In this document: positions 1-6,061 of the stretch, piece by piece
Position numbering within the stretch: the first letter of the stretch is position 1
Layout of the letters: the number at the start of each line of letters is the position of its first letter
Source of the DNA: Thermoplasmata archaeon
GTDB taxonomy: Archaea > Thermoplasmatota > Thermoplasmata > Thermoplasmatales > Thermoplasmataceae
Length of the DNA: 7,222 nt
Direction: 5' to 3'
NCBI GenBank assembly: GCA_021826795.1
Contig: JAKAYM010000093.1
Coordinates: forward strand, 1 to 7,222
Notes under the pieces: generated by a model
Database searches by the model: none
Told to the model about the DNA's origin: nothing
What the model saw: only the letters and a program-made list of their open reading frames with translations
Made by a program: the position numbers and the translations under genes

Positions 1-334
1 CTTCCAGACTTCCATCTGGTATTACAAAAAGCTTTATTTTCCCAATTTCTTTCCGGTATTCAAGAACTCTCTGCTCCAGCCATTTTACGTCCTCTTCCTT
101 TATTGTCCTGTGCTGGCTCTCAGCTGTTAGATCCTCACCCATGACAAAAACATCGTTCTGAATCCTGATAAGAACATTTTTAATGTCTTCCCATTTAGTA
201 TTTATCAGGGCATTCCCTATGAATGAATTCAATTCATCAAATGTACCCTGCAAATCCACCATGGGAGAATCCTTCCCTATTCTAATCCTGAGCCCATTAT
301 CGGTTTCCCCTTGATCCCCACGTCTCGTAAACAT
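1..334 (-). CDS. PduO/MMAB-type cob(I)alamin adenosyltransferase, partial (C-terminus beyond left edge)
   Basis: The reverse strand from the ATG at 334-332 stays open to base 2 and gives 111 residues. It begins MFTRRGDQGETDNG, the PduO-family N-terminal signature (Y/F-T-R-x-G-D-x-G-E-T) that forms the ATP-binding loop. It continues with QGTFDELNSFIG (29-40), matching the conserved GTxDELNSxIG, and RIQNDVFVMGEDL (57-69). These cytosolic enzymes transfer the adenosyl group of ATP to cob(I)alamin, making coenzyme B12. The sequence closely resembles the T. acidophilum homologue as I remember it. At the cut edge it reads VIPDGSLE where the family usually has LPGGS, a Gly-to-Asp change. The family is normally 170-190 residues, so about 60-80 are missing, including the Arg-rich C-terminal helix. 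A TATA-like box 26 bp upstream of the ATG supports this start and a leaderless transcript. It lies 75 bp downstream of rpoK on the same strand. Confidence 0.9.
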   Translation of the reverse strand, partial: MFTRRGDQGETDNGLRIRIGKDSPMVDLQGTFDELNSFIGNALINTKWEDIKNVLIRIQNDVFVMGEDLTAESQHRTIKEEDVKWLEQRVLEYRKEIGKIKLFVIPDGSLE

Positions 335-356
335 ATAAACCTATTATTTCTAAAGA

Positions 357-364
357 TTTAATAT
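357..364 (-). promoter_or_regulatory. TATA-like box for the cobalamin adenosyltransferase gene
   Basis: Read on the minus strand this is ATATTAAA, centred about 26 bp before the ATG at 334. That is the distance expected when transcription starts at or next to the start codon. No Shine-Dalgarno-like sequence lies before the ATG. It suggests the gene has its own promoter inside the 75-bp gap after rpoK. It is called by position and base composition only. Confidence 0.45.
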
Positions 365-390
365 TTTGTTTAAAACTTAATAGAATTGTA

Positions 391-399
391 ATAAAAATA
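391..399 (-). terminator. Possible T-tract terminator after rpoK
   Basis: On the minus strand, 11-19 bases after the rpoK stop codon, the sequence reads TATTTTTAT. Archaeal RNA polymerase often terminates at short runs of T in the non-template strand, so this could end the rpoK transcript before the next gene's promoter. The run has only five Ts in an AT-rich gap, so the call is weak. Confidence 0.2.
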
Positions 400-409
400 C
401 TATGAGATT

Positions 410-589
410 TTATTTCCGCCTTATTGTAATCGGTATAACATCATTATTGAATTCACAAATTGCGATATCTATGGGATCTATCATGTCAGGCGAAACATCT
501 AAAATCACAGGAGCGCCCATTGCAATCTGCAATGCCCTCGCCCCAATAATCCTCGCTTTTTCAAATTTAGTCAGCATCATAGAAATCAT
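410..589 (-). CDS. rpoK: DNA-directed RNA polymerase subunit K (Rpo6/RpoK)
   Basis: The reverse strand encodes 59 residues starting [21 protein letters not shown]. This is the archaeal RpoK / eukaryotic RPB6 / bacterial omega core signature: [22 protein letters not shown] at 6-27, then the acidic [10 protein letters not shown] stretch and the terminal VIPITIRRK. RpoK is a small structural subunit that clamps the C-terminus of the largest polymerase subunit and helps assembly. The length suits archaeal RpoK (about 55-85 residues), so the gene is intact. The start is uncertain: ATGs at 589, 580 and 577 are all in frame, and all leave the conserved domain whole. It lies between metG (92 bp upstream) and the cobalamin adenosyltransferase gene, on the same strand. 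An unrelated plus-strand open frame covers the same bases and shows no family resemblance. Confidence 0.95.
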   Translation of the reverse strand: MISMMLTKFEKARIIGARALQIAMGAPVILDVSPDMIDPIDIAICEFNNDVIPITIRRK

Positions 590-604
590 TTAAAGTATAA
601 GGTG

Positions 605-614
605 TATTAAATAA
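605..614 (-). promoter_or_regulatory. Candidate TATA box for rpoK
   Basis: Minus strand reads TTATTTAATA. Its centre is about 20 bp from the ATG at 589, 30 bp from the ATG at 580 and 33 bp from the ATG at 577. If the transcript is leaderless, this spacing favours one of the inner ATGs. A second candidate, TTTATTTA at 624-617, fits the outer ATG with a leader of a few bases. The two cannot be separated by reading alone. Confidence 0.3.
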
Positions 615-681
615 TGCTAAATAAACGTTTCTGTGGTATACATTTAGTTAACCTGTAATAATTATTTATAATGACTTATAT

Positions 682-2787
682 TTATTTTATTATTACATTA
701 TCCAGCATTTCTGTGGATAAATTAATATGTAAGCCGTTAACCATGAGCGGGTATCTATGTTCTCCAAGTTTTACCAGAAGATGATAATCTGACACGCTGA
801 ACTCTATTTTCTGGAATTCTTTGTAATTTATGGTACCTTCTCCGTTATAAATGTAATTTTCGGCTGTGACCGGTTCTCCATCTATCCCGTTGGCCGTGAG
901 AAGCTCAACAGAATTGCTGGTTTTTACTGTAAGAATTAAACACTGAGATTTTATCCCTCTAATTGTAGCAGGTTCAAGATTGGTGAGTATAAGCACCTTC
1001 CTGCCAACAAGCGCGTCTCTAGAATAATATTTTTTCAGGTCTGATACCGATGTATAGACTTTATCCCCTTTAACTTTTATTACGTAAAGAGAGTCTGCTG
1101 ATGGATGATCCTCCACGGATATAACAGTTGACAGCTGTATATCAAGCACATTTGGATTGGTGAGATCGATCTTTTCAAAGGGTATATTACCCTTGTTTAT
1201 ATGAAAATCATTATTGACAAGAATTTTTGAAAATGTGGATTCACCGGGTATTAATATTATTCCCAGTGATGCCATAATACTTATCGAAGCAGAAGGAATA
1301 TAGGGATATAGCATAGCAGTAAGGTACTGCCCTATTTTAAGTGCGATGAAAAGTTTTTCATTAAGTTTATTCATATCCTCTTTTATGAGTTTCCACGGAG
1401 CTACCTCCGTGAAATAGTTGTTTGCTACCATTACCAGTTCAAGCCATATGGAAAGCCCACGTTTAATGTGCAAATTTTCTATTTCGTCACAGTATTCCGA
1501 AAATTTGCTTCTGAGTAAATCCATTATTTCGCTGTCGTTTTTATCAAGGGATTCTGAAACATGGGGGGAAAGCCCATTTTTTTCAATAAAACTTTCAACA
1601 CGATATATATAATTGCCATATTTGTCCACAAGTTCAGAGTTTACCTTGTATTGAAATTCGTGGAGTGAAAAATCGGAATCTCCGGTTTCTGGTAGTATGG
1701 ATGCCATGTAGTATCTTAACGAATTTTTATCTACAAATTTTAACATTTCATCAGCTGTAAATCCTATGCCACGGCTTTTAGAAAATTTTTCCCCTTCGAA
1801 CCTGAGGTATTCATTTGCAGGAACATTATATGGAAGATTATATTCTCCATGCGCCAGAAGCATCGCAGGCCATATTATTGTGTGAAATGGTATATTGTCT
1901 TTTCCAATGAAATAATAAGATTTTACATTTTTATCCATCCAGAAATCCTTCCAGTAATCTGGTTTTCCTATATTCATGGAGTGAACCCTTGCTCCGGTGA
2001 TATAGCCTATAAGTGCCTCGAACCATACATATATCTTCTTGTTCTCATAACCTGAAATGGGTATTTTAACACCCCAGTCAAGATCCCTGGTTATCGCCCT
2101 CGGGTGTAAACCTTCATTTATAAAATTTTGTGTAAATTTCAAAACGTTCTGTTTCCAGTATGTTTTTGAATCTATATAATCAGAAAGTTCCTTCTGCAGT
2201 GAATCTAAAGTAAGGAAGAAATGCTCCGTAACTCTGAACACTGGCTTTTCATGAACCAGATTACAGACAGGATTGATTAATTCTATAGGATCCAGTGTTC
2301 TACCGCAGTTATCGCACTGGTCTCCCCTGGCACCATCATATCCACAGTACGGACATATTCCTTCTATATACCTGTCCGGCATGAACTTATTGAGTGCCCT
2401 GCAGAACGGTGAAACCATGTATCTTTTTACCAGGTAATTTTTTTCCAGAAGATTCAGGAAGAATTCATCAACATCGATATCATGATCCGGATCGCTTGTT
2501 CTGGTGAACTCATCAAAATTTATATCAAGAGAATTGAATGTCTGAATCTGCATATTATGGAATTTATCTGCTATTTCCTGTGGGGTGACGTTATTTTTTT
2601 CAGCACTGATTGTAATTGGTGTTCCGTATTCATCACTACCGGAGATAAAAAGGACTTCCTTTCCAATCATTCTATTGAAACGTACAAATATATCAGCGCC
2701 AAGATACGCACCTGCGATATGCCCCAGGTGAAGTGGCCCATTAGCATATGGCAAGGCACAGTTTACAAGAATTTTTTCTCGTTTCAT
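682..2787 (-). CDS. metG: Methionyl-tRNA synthetase with C-terminal EMAPII/Trbp111-type tRNA-binding domain
   Basis: This cytosolic class I enzyme charges tRNA-Met with methionine. It has 701 residues from the ATG at 2787. The catalytic Rossmann core holds the HIGH motif as HLGH (20-23), the FISGSDEYGTP methionine-site strand (47-57) and the KMSKS loop as KFSKS (334-338). A zinc knuckle, C145-x2-C148-x9-C158-x2-C161, sits in the connective insert; C175 remains where some MetRSs have a second CxxC. The helical anticodon-binding domain spans about 380-530. An OB-fold EMAPII/Trbp111 domain follows (about 545-645) with HPSADSL and LVGRKVLILTNLEPATIRGIKSQ split across 561-615. The last 55 residues (647-701) are an extension I do not recognise. 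An in-frame TTG at 2790 is possible, but the ATG is better: it matches the family start and lies 25 bp from a TATA-like box. The gene is 35 bp downstream of the HPP gene and could also be read from it. Confidence 0.97.
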   Translation of the reverse strand: MKREKILVNCALPYANGPLHLGHIAGAYLGADIFVRFNRMIGKEVLFISGSDEYGTPITISAEKNNVTPQEIADKFHNMQIQTFNSLDINFDEFTRTSDPDHDIDVDEFFLNLLEKNYLVKRYMVSPFCRALNKFMPDRYIEGICPYCGYDGARGDQCDNCGRTLDPIELINPVCNLVHEKPVFRVTEHFFLTLDSLQKELSDYIDSKTYWKQNVLKFTQNFINEGLHPRAITRDLDWGVKIPISGYENKKIYVWFEALIGYITGARVHSMNIGKPDYWKDFWMDKNVKSYYFIGKDNIPFHTIIWPAMLLAHGEYNLPYNVPANEYLRFEGEKFSKSRGIGFTADEMLKFVDKNSLRYYMASILPETGDSDFSLHEFQYKVNSELVDKYGNYIYRVESFIEKNGLSPHVSESLDKNDSEIMDLLRSKFSEYCDEIENLHIKRGLSIWLELVMVANNYFTEVAPWKLIKEDMNKLNEKLFIALKIGQYLTAMLYPYIPSASISIMASLGIILIPGESTFSKILVNNDFHINKGNIPFEKIDLTNPNVLDIQLSTVISVEDHPSADSLYVIKVKGDKVYTSVSDLKKYYSRDALVGRKVLILTNLEPATIRGIKSQCLILTVKTSNSVELLTANGIDGEPVTAENYIYNGEGTINYKEFQKIEFSVSDYHLLVKLGEHRYPLMVNGLHINLSTEMLDNVIIK

Positions 2788-2807
2788 CAAAGGGATAGTT
2801 TATACTA

Positions 2808-2815
2808 AAATTTAA
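2808..2815 (-). promoter_or_regulatory. TATA-like box for metG
   Basis: Minus strand reads TTAAATTT, centred about 25 bp before the metG ATG at 2787. It fills most of the 35-bp gap after the HPP stop codon, so metG may have its own leaderless transcript. Its position supports ATG 2787 over TTG 2790. Confidence 0.45.
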
Positions 2816-2822
2816 GTCTTTA

Positions 2823-3335
2823 TTATCGCTCTGCCTTAAACTCATCCTCAATAATATATACAAACTTATTCAGGAACCGGTCAAATACAATTATGAGAAG
2901 CATGCCTGTAAATAGGAATAGCAGTGCGAATACATTTGCACGCTCAAGTATAAACACCACAGCTATACCCATAGCAGGAGGGTGCATTGCCTGAAAGATA
3001 ACAAGGAGAAGTCCAACTGCAGTCTCAACCAGTGCAAGGGTTGGGTATAGCCCTATGTGCAGTGAAACAAAAAAACCTATAATTCCACAGACTCCTGATA
3101 TTATATAACTCTTAACAAATTTATTGATCCTGGACGATTCCTGGCGGGGCTCCATGAATAGTAGAAAGGAGCTTGAGGCAAATGATGAAAAAACTATAAA
3201 TTTGGCTATGGGCACAATGTATACATGTATTAACGAAAGCGAAAATATTGTAATTGAGAGGGTTATCCCGATAAAAATTGCAGGTATTATACTGTTCCTC
3301 ATACGGGTTTCGCCCCTGCTATGTTTATTCTGCAT
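2823..3335 (-). CDS. HPP-family integral membrane protein
   Basis: The protein has 170 residues and is very hydrophobic, with five or six predicted helices at about 15-37, 41-61, 74-95, 98-128 (possibly two) and 134-151. It has a basic N-terminus and an acidic/basic tail (IIEDEFKAER) likely in the cytosol. The family hallmark H118-P119-P120 is followed by AMGIAVV, and the first half carries the FxSSSFLLFMEPRQ segment that resembles the GASAVLLFxxPxxP stretch of HPP proteins. HPP proteins are found in bacteria, archaea and plants; a role in nitrite transport is described for plastid and cyanobacterial members, but that does not transfer safely here. The ATG at 3335 is preferred because a TATA box lies 27 bp upstream; an inner ATG (residue 12) would also keep the membrane domain. 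The nearby metG gives no functional clue. Confidence 0.82.
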   Translation of the reverse strand: MQNKHSRGETRMRNSIIPAIFIGITLSITIFSLSLIHVYIVPIAKFIVFSSFASSSFLLFMEPRQESSRINKFVKSYIISGVCGIIGFFVSLHIGLYPTLALVETAVGLLLVIFQAMHPPAMGIAVVFILERANVFALLFLFTGMLLIIVFDRFLNKFVYIIEDEFKAER

Positions 3336-3358
3336 CGAGTAAATAATTAACTTACCGC

Positions 3359-3365
3359 TTATAAA
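3359..3365 (-). promoter_or_regulatory. TATA box for the HPP-family gene
   Basis: Minus strand reads TTTATAA within ATTTATTTATAAGC, the best TATA match on this strand of the window. Its centre is 27 bp before the ATG at 3335, so a leaderless or nearly leaderless mRNA is expected. It lies in the 92-bp gap after the epimerase gene, which suggests the two are transcribed separately. Confidence 0.6.
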
Positions 3366-3427
3366 TAAATCTATACATATAGCTATTTTAGGGATTTCAG
3401 ATTATCGGTTATATCAGATGGGGAACT

Positions 3428-4399
3428 TTAATCGGAGTTTTTCAGCTGTTTTATGGTTTCCTGTACTGCTGTATCAACTGATTCATCGCTTGTATATCTG
3501 CTCCTCCATCCTGTGGCGAGGAGTTTATCTATTGCAAGGTGTGTTATCTTTATATCCCCCTTCCATCCTCTCCCGCCAATGCCTCCTGTATAATTATATT
3601 TAACATTCTTTAATCCCATTCTTTTGACCACATAATCTGCTATGGTCTTAACAGATGTGGTATCTCTGTTGCCAAGATTTATTATATCAGTTCTGTCAAA
3701 TTTTTCATGAACGTAGATCATGGAATCTACACAGTCGGTAACATGCATATAGGATTTTCTCTGTGTTCCATCTCCAAGTATTTCAAGTTCAGCTGGGTTT
3801 TTTATCAGCTTATTTATAAAATCATATATAACGCCGTGGGTGGAGTTTTTACCAACTATATTTGCAAAACGGAAAATTGTTCCTCTTATGCCATAATAGT
3901 GGGAATACGCTGTTATAAAGCCCTCATTGGACATTTTGGATGCACCGTATGATGATATTGGCATATAGGGACCATAATTTTCAGGAGTGGGCATAATAGA
4001 TGCTTCTCCGTAAACAGTGGATGAAGAGGCAAAAAGTATCTGCTTCACATCTTTTTTTCTCATATATTCCAGTATGTTTTGCGTAACCACCACATTGTTT
4101 TCGAAATCCTTTTCCGGGTCTTCTGATCCATATCTTACATCAGAATTGGCTGCGAAATGTATAACAACATCTATATTTTTCAGTGTACCGAAGTCAAAGG
4201 ATAAAAGGTCAGCATTAATAAAATCAAGATTTTTATTTCCCTTAAAAGCTCTTATAAATCTTTCACCCACATGATTATTCAGATTGTCTATTACAGTAAC
4301 TCTGTTATCAGGCAGCAATTTTTCCACCATATTTGAACCTATAAATCCTGCGCCACCGGTTATCAAAATATTTTTTCCGTTCATAATGGTGAATAGCAT
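3428..4399 (-). CDS. NAD-dependent epimerase/dehydratase (extended SDR, UDP-glucose 4-epimerase-like)
   Basis: The protein has 323 residues and the full extended short-chain dehydrogenase layout. The dinucleotide-binding TGGAGFIG is at 14-21. D38 follows the second strand and suits NAD rather than NADP. The HFAANSDVR strand-loop is at 81-89. The catalytic region has SSSTVYGE (125-132) and Y151-x3-K155 in YGASK. A C-terminal sugar-binding part has GDGTQRKSYMHVTDC (209-223), typical of nucleotide-sugar epimerases and dehydratases. It probably isomerises or modifies a UDP- or dTDP-sugar in the cytosol for glycan or S-layer/lipid glycosylation; the exact substrate cannot be read. No glycosyltransferase lies next to it. 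The start is ambiguous: ATG 4399 is 25 bp from a TATA box, while ATG 4384 (MNGKNILITGG) fits the family N-terminus more tightly. Transcription diverges from the DUF1059-hisS pair 43 bp away. Confidence 0.93.
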   Translation of the reverse strand: MLFTIMNGKNILITGGAGFIGSNMVEKLLPDNRVTVIDNLNNHVGERFIRAFKGNKNLDFINADLLSFDFGTLKNIDVVIHFAANSDVRYGSEDPEKDFENNVVVTQNILEYMRKKDVKQILFASSSTVYGEASIMPTPENYGPYMPISSYGASKMSNEGFITAYSHYYGIRGTIFRFANIVGKNSTHGVIYDFINKLIKNPAELEILGDGTQRKSYMHVTDCVDSMIYVHEKFDRTDIINLGNRDTTSVKTIADYVVKRMGLKNVKYNYTGGIGGRGWKGDIKITHLAIDKLLATGWRSRYTSDESVDTAVQETIKQLKNSD

Positions 4400-4414
4400 G
4401 TTAAATAATAATTG

Positions 4415-4429
4415 TTTTTATATTAAAAA
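4415..4429. promoter_or_regulatory. Shared, near-palindromic TATA element between divergent genes
   Basis: The 15 bases TTTTTATATTAAAAA read almost the same on both strands. Read rightward, TTTTTATATT (4415-4424) is centred 24 bp before the DUF1059 ATG at 4443. Read leftward, TTTTTAATATA (4429-4419) is centred 25 bp before the epimerase ATG at 4399. Both distances fit leaderless archaeal transcripts. The whole gap between the two start codons is only 43 bp, so the two promoters must overlap and may compete for one TBP molecule. Confidence 0.6.
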
Positions 4430-4442
4430 TTAATAGGGTACT

Positions 4443-4640
4443 ATGACCTATTACTTTAAGTGTAAGGATTTGGGATGGAATTGTTCATTTGAAAACCATG
4501 CGGAAAAGAGAGAGGATATATTTCCCAGGATAAGGATTCATTTTCACTATGCGCATGCCACAAATGATATAGACGAAGAAACCATGGCGAAAATAGAATC
4601 TGTAATATATGAAGGGGAAGAGTACAAAGGGGAAATATGA
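4443..4640 (+). CDS. DUF1059 family small protein, Cys2His2-like pattern
   Basis: This 65-residue protein of unknown function matches the DUF1059 layout: an N-terminal FKCKDLGWNCSF segment, a helix ending in a His cluster (IHFHYAH), then an acidic helix with I-D-E-E-T-M-x-K-I. Possible metal ligands are C7, C14, H33 and H38 (C-x6-C-x18-H-x4-H), with H35 extra; this suggests a small zinc-binding fold, which is inference. The start is set by a TATA element 24 bp upstream and no longer frame. The stop codon TGA at 4638-4640 overlaps the hisS ATG as ATGA, so the two are almost surely co-transcribed and probably coupled in translation. The overlap places it with HisRS, but nothing in the sequence shows what it does there. 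Confidence 0.88.
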   Translation: MTYYFKCKDLGWNCSFENHAEKREDIFPRIRIHFHYAHATNDIDEETMAKIESVIYEGEEYKGEI

Positions 4641-5926
4641 AAATTGAAAAAATAAAGGGATTCCGTGACCATTATCCAGAGGATATGGAAATCAGGAATT
4701 ATTTTTTCAAGAAGATTACAGATTTGACAGAAAATTTTGGATACCGGAGAATAGATTTTCCAAGTCTGGAGCCACTCGATCTTTACAGATTAAAATCAGG
4801 TACAGAACTTGTAAATCAGACATTTTCTTTTGTTGACAAGGGAGGTCGGGAAGTTACCATGATACCGGAAGCAACACCGTCTACAGTAAGGCTCTTGACG
4901 GCAAGAAAGGATCTTCCGAGACCTATAAGATGGTATTCTTTTCCTAAGGTCTGGAGATATGAGGAGCCACAAGAGGGGAGATTCAGGGAACATTATCAAT
5001 TCAATGCTGATATGTTCGGCATAGATTCCGAAGAAGCAGACGCAGAGATTATCGGGCTTGCGTCCAGCATACTTGATTATCTTGGGTTATCTGGTGTATA
5101 CGAAATCAATATAAATGACAGATTTCTGATGGAATATATTCTAAAGGACCTAGGAATTGAAAATATACAGGAAGCATTTTCAATTATTGACAAATACAAG
5201 AAACTGGACAAAGCCCATTTTTCATCATTATTGAGACAGATCGGAGCTGGAGATGAAATAGTCAAAAAGATCTTATCGCTTTTATCAGAGAAAACAGACA
5301 CAAATGGACTTGAAAAAAAGGTTAAAAAAACTGTTAAAAATTATGATGAAATAAAACCCAGAATTGAAAGGCTTAAAAAAACATTTGAGCTCATAAATCT
5401 TTATACCGAAAGTCAGATAAATTATGATTTTTCTATTGTAAGAGGACTTTCATATTATACAGGTATAGTTTTTGAGGCCTTCGATATAAAAGGTGAATTA
5501 AGGGCTATTCTCGGTGGAGGAAGATATAACAATCTTTCAAAACTCTTTTCAGAAGAGGAGATCCCGGCCGTGGGTTTTGCCATAGGAGATGCGGTAATTG
5601 AATTGCTCCTAAAAAGACAGGAATTGTGGATCAGGCGTGATTTGAAGGAGTCTTATTATATATGTAATCTTTCCGGCTCAGATGATGAGTATATAATAAA
5701 AATAGCCAGCAGAATCAGGAGTTTAGATAAAATTGCTCTGGTAGATATGACCCACAGAAAAATATCATCACAAATGAAGAGCGCATCGGGCTACAATTAT
5801 GCTGTAATAATTGGCGATAAAGAAGTAGAGGAAAATATGGTTACAGTTAAAAATATGGAAACTTCTGATCAATCCACTATGAGATATGATGATTTTCTGC
5901 TTCACCTGAGAAACAAAACATCTTAA
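4637..5926 (+). CDS. hisS: Histidyl-tRNA synthetase
   Basis: This cytosolic class II enzyme charges tRNA-His and acts as a homodimer. It has 429 residues, normal for archaeal HisRS. Motif 1 lies in FGYRRIDFPSLEPLDLY (34-50). The ATP/His site follows with IPEATPSTVR (76-85), where many HisRSs have RPExT. Motif 2 is WRYEEPQEGRFREHYQFNADMFG, 106-128, with R107. An insertion of mostly charged helices spans about 160-255. The histidine-specific HisA motif is RGLSYYTG (269-276), with Ser where RGLDYY is usual. Motif 3 is GGGRYNNL...PAVGFAIGDAV (293-320), lacking the usual terminal E-R. From memory, T. acidophilum HisRS shares these three variations, so they look lineage-typical rather than defective. 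The C-terminal anticodon-binding domain runs from about 335 to 429. The ATG overlaps the DUF1059 stop and has a short purine-rich GGGG 4-5 bases upstream. Confidence 0.97.
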   Translation: MKIEKIKGFRDHYPEDMEIRNYFFKKITDLTENFGYRRIDFPSLEPLDLYRLKSGTELVNQTFSFVDKGGREVTMIPEATPSTVRLLTARKDLPRPIRWYSFPKVWRYEEPQEGRFREHYQFNADMFGIDSEEADAEIIGLASSILDYLGLSGVYEININDRFLMEYILKDLGIENIQEAFSIIDKYKKLDKAHFSSLLRQIGAGDEIVKKILSLLSEKTDTNGLEKKVKKTVKNYDEIKPRIERLKKTFELINLYTESQINYDFSIVRGLSYYTGIVFEAFDIKGELRAILGGGRYNNLSKLFSEEEIPAVGFAIGDAVIELLLKRQELWIRRDLKESYYICNLSGSDDEYIIKIASRIRSLDKIALVDMTHRKISSQMKSASGYNYAVIIGDKEVEENMVTVKNMETSDQSTMRYDDFLLHLRNKTS

Positions 5927-5932
5927 TACTTA

Positions 5933-5979
5933 GCCTTGAAAGCTAGAAGCCCCATTAGTCGGCTTGGGGTGGAAATCAC
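5933..5979 (+). mobile_element. Possible IS200/IS605-type right-end remnant (GC-rich hairpin after hisS)
   Basis: The pattern is GAAAGCTAGAAGCCCC (5938-5953), a short loop, then GGGGTGG (5966-5972) and AAATCAC (5973-5979). This follows the usual archaeal IS200/IS605 right end, which I recall as GAAGCCCC - loop - GGGGxGGAT-TCAC and which in such elements overlaps the tnpB 3' end and the 3' scaffold of the omega RNA. One frame reads L-K-A-R-S-P, like the EARSP-type ends of some TnpB proteins. Two stems are possible: CCCCA/TGGGG (5950-5954 with 5965-5969) or AAGCC/GGCTT (5947-5951 with 5961-5965); they share bases and exclude each other. No tnpA, tnpB or left end is visible in the window, so at most this is a solo end. 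It could instead be a terminator or processed structure after hisS. Confidence 0.45.
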
Positions 5980-6032
5980 TAACCTTATGAAAATAAAATT
6001 ATTATTTGTTGATTCGTGGTTTGACAACAAAA

Positions 6033-6040
6033 TTTATATT
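6033..6040 (+). promoter_or_regulatory. TATA box for the RAM-domain gene
   Basis: TTTATATT is a good archaeal TATA match, centred 25 bp before the ATG at 6062, with an A-rich stretch (ACAACAAAA) just upstream where a BRE would lie. There is no Shine-Dalgarno sequence before the ATG, so a leaderless mRNA covering this gene and the next is expected. Confidence 0.6.
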
Positions 6041-6061
6041 GAAATAAAACCTTATCCATAA

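Noticed and set aside
402..593. Plus-strand open frame of 63 codons with a hydrophobic translation
   Set aside because: It lies wholly opposite rpoK, which has an unmistakable family signature; the hydrophobic look is a by-product of the complementary strand.
626..714. TTTCTGTGG occurs twice about 80 bp apart (near 628 and 707), in the rpoK promoter region and the metG 3' end
   Set aside because: Only nine bases match and one copy is coding sequence; no flanking similarity or other copy suggests a functional repeat.
2482..2808. Plus-strand open frame of 108 codons opposite the start of metG
   Set aside because: It is antisense to the catalytic core of MetRS, has Cys- and Ile-rich random composition and no recognisable motif or promoter.
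4796..5301. Minus-strand open frames of 67 and 74 codons inside hisS
   Set aside because: Both are antisense to conserved HisRS motifs and have no family resemblance.
5927..6061. The hisS frame stays open for 44 codons beyond its stop, to a TAA at 6059-6061
   Set aside because: In 44 codons this can happen by chance, the segment includes the hairpin and the next gene's TATA box, and HisRS is already full length at 429 residues.
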